From a virus, in the IMG/VR virus record IMGVR_UViG_3300013094_000265, positions 1 through 24,858 of that record: DNA of 24,858 nucleotides. One strand, written 5' to 3'. The notes beneath the pieces are model-generated. The model was not told the DNA's origin. It saw nothing but the letters and a program-made list of their open reading frames with translations, and did no database searches. Position 1 is the stretch's first letter. Each line of letters starts with the position of its first letter. The translations under genes and the position numbers were made by a program. Below, in pieces: positions 14,222 to 22,600 of this stretch.

Positions 14222-15634
14222 ATGACAGATAAGAATTATGATTACGTACCTTCGGGCGATGCAGAACAAAAACCTGGCCCGTTTTTAGCAAGGATTGTCA
14301 GTAATCTCGATCCTACTTACATGGGAATTTTAGAAGTTGAAATTCTAAGACCAGCAGGTGGTGATGGAGTTGAAAGTCAATTACACCAAGTAAAATACAT
14401 GAGTCCGTTTTATGGAGTTACTGGTGTTAAGTATGTTCAGCAAGATCCTAACGATTATAATAATACACAAAAAAGTTATGGAATGTGGATGATTCCTCCT
14501 GATCCAGGAACTACAGTTGTTGTATTTTTTATCGATGGGGATCCTCGTCAAGGTTATTGGATAGGATGCGTTCAAGATGAAAATATGAATTTTATGTTGC
14601 CAGGTATTGCGGCCACACAAAATACTGTTGAAGGAGATTATCCTAGAGCACCTGTTGCAGAATACAATAAACAAGTTAATGATACTCCTAGCGATCCAAC
14701 ACAAATTAAAAAACCTACACATCCATTAGCAGATGTATTAAACAGTCAAGGTTTAATTAATGATGATATCCGCGGTCTTACTACTAGTAGTGCAAGACGT
14801 GAAGCACCTAGTATGGTGTTTGGAATTAGCACACCTGGACCGCTTGATAAACGTCCTGGCGCAAAACAAGGCCCAGTTGGAAAAATAGAACATTTAATTC
14901 CAAATGCTCCAGTAAGTCGTCTTGGCGGAACAACTTTTGTAATGGATGACGGCGACGATAAATTTTTAAGGATGACAAAAGCAGGAGATGGTCCTCCAAC
15001 TTATGCCGCAGTAGAACAAGGAGACACTAGCGGTGATCCAACAATTCCTCATAACGAGCTAGTACGTATTCGTACACGAACTGGTCATCAAATTCTTTTG
15101 CATAATAGCGAAGATTTAATTTATATTACTAACAGTCGTGGCACTGCTTGGATAGAATTAACTAGTAATGGAAAAATTGATATCTATGCAAAAGATAGCA
15201 TTAGCTTGCATACAGAGAATGATTTTAATATTACTGCTGACAGAGATATTAATTTTACTGCCGCAAATAATATTAATCTAAATGCTGGTGTTAACTTTAA
15301 TGCTACTGCCGGAACTAACTATGAAATTAAAGCAGGAGCAGACGGGAAGTTAACCACAGGCGGAAATAGTAATATTAATGCTGGCGGAAATCACGTTGAG
15401 ACTGCATCTGAAATTCACATGAACGGCCCGGCTGCCGATACTGCTCAAGATGCTCCTAAAGCTGGAAGAATACCGCAAACAGAACCTTGGGCTGGACACG
15501 AAAATTTAGATCCTGCTAGCTTTACACCAGATAATACTCAAGCTACTGATAGTCCAACAACACCTGCTCCGGCAGCATTTGGTATGTATACAACAACTAC
15601 AGATACTTTTAACAAAGTTCAAGGAGGAAGTTAA
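14222..15634 (+). CDS. 5: Baseplate hub needle protein gp5-like, without lysozyme domain
   Basis: Tail-spike/needle protein at the centre of the baseplate. 470 aa: an OB-fold domain (about 18-125: FLARIVSNLDPTYMGILEVE ... MWMIPPDPGTTVVVFFIDGD ... GYWIGCVQDE); a proline-rich connector (about 140-285); a short strand pair RTRTGHQILLHNSEDLIYI; then a beta-helix needle (about 310-400) with repeating units such as DSISLHTENDFNITADRDIN, the octad pattern of T4 gp5C and VgrG; and a low-complexity tail. T4 gp5 (575 aa) carries a lysozyme between OB fold and needle. Here that interval has no lysozyme-like catalytic signature, so wall digestion must come from another protein. Start: AAGG (14211-14214) seven bases before ATG. 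The stop overlaps the gp25 start as TAATG. Confidence 0.9.
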   Translation: MTDKNYDYVPSGDAEQKPGPFLARIVSNLDPTYMGILEVEILRPAGGDGVESQLHQVKYMSPFYGVTGVKYVQQDPNDYNNTQKSYGMWMIPPDPGTTVVVFFIDGDPRQGYWIGCVQDENMNFMLPGIAATQNTVEGDYPRAPVAEYNKQVNDTPSDPTQIKKPTHPLADVLNSQGLINDDIRGLTTSSARREAPSMVFGISTPGPLDKRPGAKQGPVGKIEHLIPNAPVSRLGGTTFVMDDGDDKFLRMTKAGDGPPTYAAVEQGDTSGDPTIPHNELVRIRTRTGHQILLHNSEDLIYITNSRGTAWIELTSNGKIDIYAKDSISLHTENDFNITADRDINFTAANNINLNAGVNFNATAGTNYEIKAGADGKLTTGGNSNINAGGNHVETASEIHMNGPAADTAQDAPKAGRIPQTEPWAGHENLDPASFTPDNTQATDSPTTPAPAAFGMYTTTTDTFNKVQGGS

Positions 15635-16077
15635 TGGCTTCTACATTATATAAAAAGATAGTTTTACCAGCAGTTTCTTCTCGAGCACCTGATATTTCTG
15701 GATCTAAAACCTATAGAGGATTTAGTACTGTTAGTACTGATACTGAGAATTTTGCATTGTATGATTATCAACTGATTAAACAGGATTTGCTAAATCATTT
15801 TTATGTTCGTCAGGGTGAAAGACTAATGCAACCAGAATTTGGCACAATTATTTGGGATCTATTGTTTGAACCTTTAACAGATATAGTTAAAGATTTAATA
15901 TTACAAAATGTTAATGAAATCATAAATTATGATCCTAGAGTTCAAGCTGGAAATGTAGTTATAACACCTTATGATACCGGGCTACAAATAGAGTGTACGC
16001 TAATATATAGTCAATATAACCTGCAAGAACAGTTGCAATTACGGTTTGATCAAGCCAACGGACTACTTGTACAATAA
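15634..16077 (+). CDS. 25: Baseplate wedge protein gp25-like
   Basis: 147-aa wedge subunit of the GPW/gp25 family, conserved in contractile tails and type VI secretion (TssE), which nucleates sheath assembly at the baseplate. The hallmark is RQGERLMQPEFGTIIWDLLF (79-98), the EFG-containing signature, followed by EPLTDIVKDLILQNVNEIIN and strands TPYDTGLQIECTLIYSQYN. T4 gp25 is 132 aa. The start overlaps the gp5 stop by one base (TAATG), with GGAGG a few bases upstream inside gp5, so coupled translation is very likely. A 47-base gap with a late octamer separates it from gp6. Confidence 0.93.
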   Translation: MASTLYKKIVLPAVSSRAPDISGSKTYRGFSTVSTDTENFALYDYQLIKQDLLNHFYVRQGERLMQPEFGTIIWDLLFEPLTDIVKDLILQNVNEIINYDPRVQAGNVVITPYDTGLQIECTLIYSQYNLQEQLQLRFDQANGLLVQ

Positions 16078-16098
16078 ACTACGCACATAATTTTAATC

Positions 16099-16106
16099 GA
16101 TAAATA
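16099..16106 (+). promoter_or_regulatory. Late promoter octamer GATAAATA ahead of gp6
   Basis: Context TCGATAAATATC is nearly identical to the octamer ahead of the minus-strand membrane-protein gene. Predicted start near 16112. AGGA (16115-16118) lies 6 bases from the ATG at 16125. Confidence 0.65.
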
Positions 16107-16124
16107 TCATTATTAGGATACATT

Positions 16125-19100
16125 ATGAGCTCAACGGATAGACTAAACAACCTGCTAGTGAGCGAAGACTGGCAAAAAATTTATCAATCATTTAAAAACG
16201 CAGACTTCCAAAGCTACGATTTTGAAAATCTGCGCCGTACAATGATCAATTATATCCGTACGAATTTTCCAGAAGATTTTAATGATTATATCGAAAGTTC
16301 GGAATATCTAGCGTTAATCGATGTCATTGCTTTTCTTGGGCAAAGTATTGCATTTCGTGTTGATTTAAATGCTCGTGAAAACTTTTTAGAACTAGCAGAG
16401 CGCCGTGATAGTGTATTACGTTTAGCTCGTATGATAGGTTATAATCCTAGTAGAAACGTTCCAGCAAGTGGTTTATTAAAAGTAAATGCAATAAGCACAA
16501 CAGAAACTGTATTAGATAGTAATGGAATTAATCTAGCAGGACAATATATTACTTGGAACGATCCAAGTAATATTAATTGGTACGATCAATTTATTAAAAT
16601 AATTAATTCAGCATTATTGACAACTAATCAATTTGGCAATCCAATTGATCAAGCTAGCATTTATGGTATTAGTGCCGGACAATATAGATTTAATGGTGCT
16701 AATAACAACGTTCCTGTTTATAGTTTTAGTAAAACTGTAGCTGGACGAGTAATGAATTTTGAAATAACCAGTACTACATTTGCAAATCAATCATACATTT
16801 ACGAAGAACCTCCTTCGATTGGCAATCAAATTGCATGTGTTTATCGTGATGACGGCTTTGGAGCCGGTAGTCCTAACACAGGATTCTTTTTTAACTTCAC
16901 ACAAGGTACATTAAATCAAGCAACCTTCATAGTTAATCAGCCTACAAGTAACGAAACAATCGATATTGATACTCAGAATATTAATAATACTGATGTATGG
17001 CTATGGCAATTAAATCAAAGTACAGGATTAGAGGATACGCTTTGGTCTCAAGTTCCTGCTCTAACAGGTAATAATATTATCTATAATAGCTTAAACAATA
17101 AAATAAAAACAATTTATAGTGTTATTACTCGAGCTAACGATACAGTATCGTTATCATTTTCTGATGGAACATTCGGACAATTACCATTAGGAAATTTTAG
17201 AGTTTATTACAGAACCAGTAATAATTTAACATATACAATTAATGCTTCGGATATTTTAAATGTTTTAATTACAATTCCTTACACAAGTAGTAAAGGTCAA
17301 ACTGAAACTTTAACATTAAGTCTTGGACTAGTTACTAGCGTTTCTAATAGTTCTGCAACTGAAACAAATGCAAGTATTAAAACCAATGCTCCACAAACAT
17401 ATTATACACAAAATCGTATGGTTACTGGAGAAGACTATAACATCAGTCCATTATCAGTTACACAAAAAGTTGCTAAAGTTAAATCTATTAATAGAACAGC
17501 TAGCGGTATTAGCCGTTATTTTGATTTAGTTGATCCAACTGGAAAATATTCTAGTACTAATTTGTTTGGTGACGATGGAATTATCTATCAAGAATCTTAT
17601 ACATCAACTACTAATTTTTCTTATCTAACTAAAACTGATATCGAAGGTATAATTTACAACACTATATTTCCAATATTAAATACTCCTGATTTACGTAATT
17701 TTTATTATGCAAATTACATTAACTATATTACAGAAAGTCTTAATATTTCTTGGTATAATAAAACTAGCGATAGCAATAGCAGTACAGGATATGTAGGATC
17801 TTCATCAGACGCAGTACCATATAAAGTTGGATCGTATACAAGTACGGATTTAAAATATTTTACTACTGGTGCGTTAGCAAAATTTGTAGCACCTACTGGT
17901 CAATATTTTAATACAAACAACGACAATAAATTATTGTCAATACCAGTTGTTAACGGAGTTCAACAAGCTCTGCCTTCAGGCGGAACAACTTATATTTGGG
18001 CTCAAGTAGTATCTATTACTACAGACGGAACAGCTAGCGGTACTGGTCTGTTATCAACAGGGTTTGGTCCAATAACGCTTAACAAGATTGTTCCAACTGG
18101 AGCTGTAATTAATCAAATTATTCCACAGTTAAATGTGACAATACAAGCATCAGTTGTTACAACAATGATTGATTTAATTTTTAATAACAAGCCATTTGGC
18201 CTTCGTTATGATGCTACTACACAAAGCTGGCAAATTATTTTTGAAACTAACTTGAATACTACTAGTGCATTTAGTTTAGGTAATCAAGGAGATATTACTA
18301 ATTCGCAGTTAGATTCTAGTTGGATATTATTGTTTACAACTAACAATCAGTATTATACTGTAAATTCTCGTTTACTGCGCTACATCTTTGAAAGCAATAA
18401 AGAAATAACTTTCTATTTTGATAGTACACAAAAAGTGTATGACACAGTAACTAGCAATACAATTTTAGATAGTTTAAAAATTTTAAGCATCAATACTCAG
18501 CCGGATAATACAATCCCATTTACAACTGATATGGCTTGGCAAATTATCAGCGAATATAACGGTGCAGATGGATATACAGATCCAAGTAAAATTGTTGTAG
18601 CATTTGCTGACAGTGAAAATAATGGTATCGTAGATAACCCACAATTATTTTTAGATATTGTTTCTCCAACAACTAATAGTTTACAAAAATACATCATTCA
18701 ACAAAAATATTTAATAAGTGCCGGACAAGAAGATTATCAATATGTTAGCAATGCTGACAATACTGTGATAATTTTAAGTACTCAAAGTAACGTTGGATCT
18801 TTGACTCAATATACTGACGGACAATATTTTTATTTTGTTGATAAACAAGTCGTAAAAAAATACGATGCATCAACAAGCACTTTAAATCCGACACTTGATT
18901 ATAAAGTATTTGTTGGACGTGACAATTTAAAATTTCAATATATTCATAATGCTGACTATGATAGTCGAATCGATCCAGGTGCAAGTAACATCATGGACAT
19001 TTATGTATTAACTACAGCATATGATACACAATTTAGACAATGGTTATCAGGAGCAAACGTTGATGAACCATTGCCTCCAAGTAGTACAGAACTTAATAAT

Positions 19101-19610
19101 TTATTAGGTACAGACTTAAATTTAATTAAATCTATTTCGGATGAAATTGTATATCATCCAGTTAGTTATATTTTATTATTTGGATCACAAGCCGACCTTA
19201 GTTTGCAAGCTACATTTAATGTAGTAAGAAACCCAAGTAGTACTGCAAGTGATAATGACATTATTTCAAGAATAATCACAGCAATTAATCAATTCTTTGC
19301 TCTTGAAAATTGGAATTTTGGAGATACATTCTATTTTTCAGAATTATCGACTTACGTTGTAACACAATTATTACCAGATATTACTAATTTTGTAATTGTT
19401 CCTAAACAAGGAAATCAGTATTTTGGCAGTTTATTTGAAATCCAATGCCCTAGCAATAAAATATTCATCAGTTGTGCAACAGCATCTGATATTAATATTG
19501 TTGCAGGGCTAACATCTGATAATTTAAAAACAGTAACAGGTTCAGCATTAAATTCAGTAGTAACAAATCAAAACATTACTAGTGCAACATTCGGAGTAAC
19601 TAATGGCTAA
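16125..19610 (+). CDS. 6: Baseplate wedge protein gp6-like (1161 aa)
   Basis: Wedge subunit forming the baseplate inner ring that contacts gp25, gp53 and gp7. The N-terminal domain is plain: DFQSYDFENLRRTMINYIRT (27-46), FPEDFNDYIESSEYLALIDV (about 48-67), then IAFRVDLNARENFLELAERR and a short helix LRLARMIGYNPSRNVPASG, the J/gp6 signature. The C-terminal part has VSYILLFGSQADLSLQATFN and a helix-strand region typical of gpJ-like dimerisation domains (about 1008-1100). At 1161 aa it is much longer than T4 gp6 (660 aa), the extra mass being strand-rich domains in the middle (about 160-990). Has its own late octamer and AGGA site. Its last 8 bases overlap the next gene, whose GGAG site (19593-19596) is inside gp6. 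Confidence 0.92.
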   Translation: MSSTDRLNNLLVSEDWQKIYQSFKNADFQSYDFENLRRTMINYIRTNFPEDFNDYIESSEYLALIDVIAFLGQSIAFRVDLNARENFLELAERRDSVLRLARMIGYNPSRNVPASGLLKVNAISTTETVLDSNGINLAGQYITWNDPSNINWYDQFIKIINSALLTTNQFGNPIDQASIYGISAGQYRFNGANNNVPVYSFSKTVAGRVMNFEITSTTFANQSYIYEEPPSIGNQIACVYRDDGFGAGSPNTGFFFNFTQGTLNQATFIVNQPTSNETIDIDTQNINNTDVWLWQLNQSTGLEDTLWSQVPALTGNNIIYNSLNNKIKTIYSVITRANDTVSLSFSDGTFGQLPLGNFRVYYRTSNNLTYTINASDILNVLITIPYTSSKGQTETLTLSLGLVTSVSNSSATETNASIKTNAPQTYYTQNRMVTGEDYNISPLSVTQKVAKVKSINRTASGISRYFDLVDPTGKYSSTNLFGDDGIIYQESYTSTTNFSYLTKTDIEGIIYNTIFPILNTPDLRNFYYANYINYITESLNISWYNKTSDSNSSTGYVGSSSDAVPYKVGSYTSTDLKYFTTGALAKFVAPTGQYFNTNNDNKLLSIPVVNGVQQALPSGGTTYIWAQVVSITTDGTASGTGLLSTGFGPITLNKIVPTGAVINQIIPQLNVTIQASVVTTMIDLIFNNKPFGLRYDATTQSWQIIFETNLNTTSAFSLGNQGDITNSQLDSSWILLFTTNNQYYTVNSRLLRYIFESNKEITFYFDSTQKVYDTVTSNTILDSLKILSINTQPDNTIPFTTDMAWQIISEYNGADGYTDPSKIVVAFADSENNGIVDNPQLFLDIVSPTTNSLQKYIIQQKYLISAGQEDYQYVSNADNTVIILSTQSNVGSLTQYTDGQYFYFVDKQVVKKYDASTSTLNPTLDYKVFVGRDNLKFQYIHNADYDSRIDPGASNIMDIYVLTTAYDTQFRQWLSGANVDEPLPPSSTELNNLLGTDLNLIKSISDEIVYHPVSYILLFGSQADLSLQATFNVVRNPSSTASDNDIISRIITAINQFFALENWNFGDTFYFSELSTYVVTQLLPDITNFVIVPKQGNQYFGSLFEIQCPSNKIFISCATASDINIVAGLTSDNLKTVTGSALNSVVTNQNITSATFGVTNG

Positions 19611-22600
19611 TAGTCAAGACGCACAAAAAGGTAATACTAGTCTTAGTATAAAGTTTCTTCCAACATTTTATCAAACTAGTGCCAACAGAAAATTTTTACA
19701 AGCTACTGTTGATCAACTTTTCCAGCCCGGCACAGTAAAGAAAATCAATGGATATATTGGTCGAGAAAATGCTAAAAGTGCCACAGGTACAGATATCTAT
19801 ATTACTGCTCCAGAATCTGATAGACAGAATTATCAATTTGAACCTTCTATAACAATTAAAGATTCGTTAGGTAATAATACTTTCTTTAAAGATTATATTG
19901 ATTATATTAATCAAGTTGGTGTATTTGGTGGCAACACATCTAATCATGCTAGGTTAAACAAGCAAGAATTTTATAGTTGGAATCCACATATCGATTGGGA
20001 TAAATTTGTTAATTTTCAAAATTATTATTGGCTACCGTACGGACCTGACACTATTAAAATTGTAGGTCAGCAACGTGCCATTGAAAGTACTTATACTGTC
20101 TCAATTGAATCTGAAATTAATAACAATGAATACGTCTTTACTCCTAACGGATTTACACGTAATCCTGTATTAAAATTATACAGAGGACAAACTTATATAT
20201 TTGAAATCAATAGTCCTGGAAATCCATTCAGCTTTAAAACTGCACGTAGTATAGGAACTTCTGATAGATATCTTACAAATTTTATTGATAATTATGGAGT
20301 AGAAGTTGGAACTGTTACATTCACTGTTCCTCTAGATGCTCCATCATTGATGTATTATCAAAGTGAAACAGATATTAATCTAGGCGGCGCCATAGAAGTT
20401 CTAGATATTTCAGATGATACTTATATTGATATTACTAGTGATTTATTAGGAAAGAAAACTTATAAACTTCCTAACGGAACTTATTTAAGCAATGGTATGA
20501 AAGTAGCATTTGCAGGAAATGTTACCCCTTCAAGTTATGCATCTGGAGAATATTATGTCGAAGGCGTTGGAACTTCAATTAAATTAATTTCAACAACAAC
20601 TTTAGAAGTTATCAACTCTTATACTACAGAAGAAACTATTCCTTTTGATAGCGATAAATTTGATACAAATCCGTTTAGCGATGCTACTGGATTTGCAGGA
20701 ACTCCAGATTATATTTTAATTAACCGTGCAAGTACCGATTATAATAATTGGAGTCGTTACAATCGTTGGTTCCATAAAGATGTAATAATATCTAGTGCAT
20801 CTTATAACGGCAATGTTGCTAGTTTAGATCAAAAAGCAAGAGCTATTCGCCCTATTATTGAATTTGAAGCAAATTTAAAATTAGCTAATTCAGGAACAAC
20901 TGCAATATCTGACATAGATATAGTAGACGATTATACAACAGATGCGTTTTCAGTTATAGAAGGAAGTTTTGGATATAACGTTGACGGAATTCCTCTTGCA
21001 CAAGGTCAGCGTATTATTTTTACAGCAGACGAAGATAGACTAATAAGAAATAAAATTTTTGAAGTACAGTTCTTAGATGTATTACATTTAAGTTCAGGTA
21101 GTCGTCAGATACATTTAGCTGAAATTACTGATCCAGCAACATTGACAAATATAATTCCAGTAGTTTTAGTTAAATCTGGTGTAAAATATCAAGGTAAATC
21201 TTTTTGGTATAACGGAACTACTTGGGTATTAGGCCAGCAAAAAACTACAATCAATCAAGCACCTTTGTTTGATGTTGTGGATTCTAACAAAATTAGTTAT
21301 GGAGATACTAGTGTATATAATGGATCTACATTTGCTGGAACCACATTGTTTTCTTATAAAATAGGAACTGGATCAAATGATTCTGCATTAGGATTTCCAT
21401 TAAGTTATAGAAATATTAGTAACATCGGTGACATTGTTTTTAATTTTACACTGACTACTGATAGTTTTCAATATAAAGAATCTACAGCAGTTATTACACA
21501 AGACATTAATGTAGGTTATTTGATCAAACAAGACTATGCAGGAAACTTAGTTTATCAGAACGGATGGACTACTTGTACAGTTCCAAACACACAAGCCGCC
21601 ATTAGAATTTATAAAAATTCAGGATTAACAAATAATTTTAATATTGATATTTTTGATGATATTACAAATCTTTCTGATTTAGTTGTAAGAATTTATGTTA
21701 ACGGTAAAAGACTTGATCCAACATTATGGTCTATAAGCAACGGCCCTCAATATAAAGTTGTTAATTTAACAACTGCTATTGGTACATCCGATGTATTAAC
21801 AATTCGTGCATTTGCCGCTCAACCGATAAATGCTAACGGATATTACGAAATACCTTTAAATTTACAAAATAATCCGTTGAATAATACAATGGGTGATTTT
21901 ACATTAGGTGAAGTTATTGACCACGTAGAATCTATAGTAGATAATTTATCAACTACATTTGTTGGAAGTTTTCCAGGTTCTGGAAACTTAAGAGATCTTG
22001 GATCTATTACTCAATACGGTACTAAATTTGTACAACATAGTGGCCCTTTAAGTACTGCTATCTATCATATTACTACAGAATCGAATAACATGATCCGTAG
22101 TATTGAACAAAGTAGAGATGATTACAGTAACTTTAAACGTAATTTTATTAAAACTGCTACGAATCTTGGCATCGATGGAGATCCAGTTACACTAGTTGAT
22201 TTGATTATGCAAAAATTGAATAAGGATAAGCCTAATACTGCTCCTTATTATTTTAGCGATATGATTCCGTATGGCGCCGCAGTGAAAACTAATCTTACTG
22301 TAGTTGATCATCGAATTAAACAATACCCATTAAGCTCTGTTTTTACATTAGATGTATTGTCAAATAAAGCTGTAGGTGTTTATCTAAATGGTGTACAACT
22401 AATTTACGGACAAGATTATACATTTAGCGATCAAGGATTTGTTATTATTGATTCTAGTATATCAATGAATAACGGAGACACTATCACTACAGTAGAATAC
22501 GATAGTACAGATGGATCTTTTGTTCCAGCTACGCCTACCAAATACGGTATGTGGCCTGCTTATACTCCAAAAATTTATTTAGATACTACTCTAGTTACAC

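Noticed and set aside
14215-14222. TATAAATG before gp5 as a late promoter
   Set aside because: The last base differs from the octamer and overlaps the ATG region; it would leave no leader, and AAGG directly upstream already explains translation.
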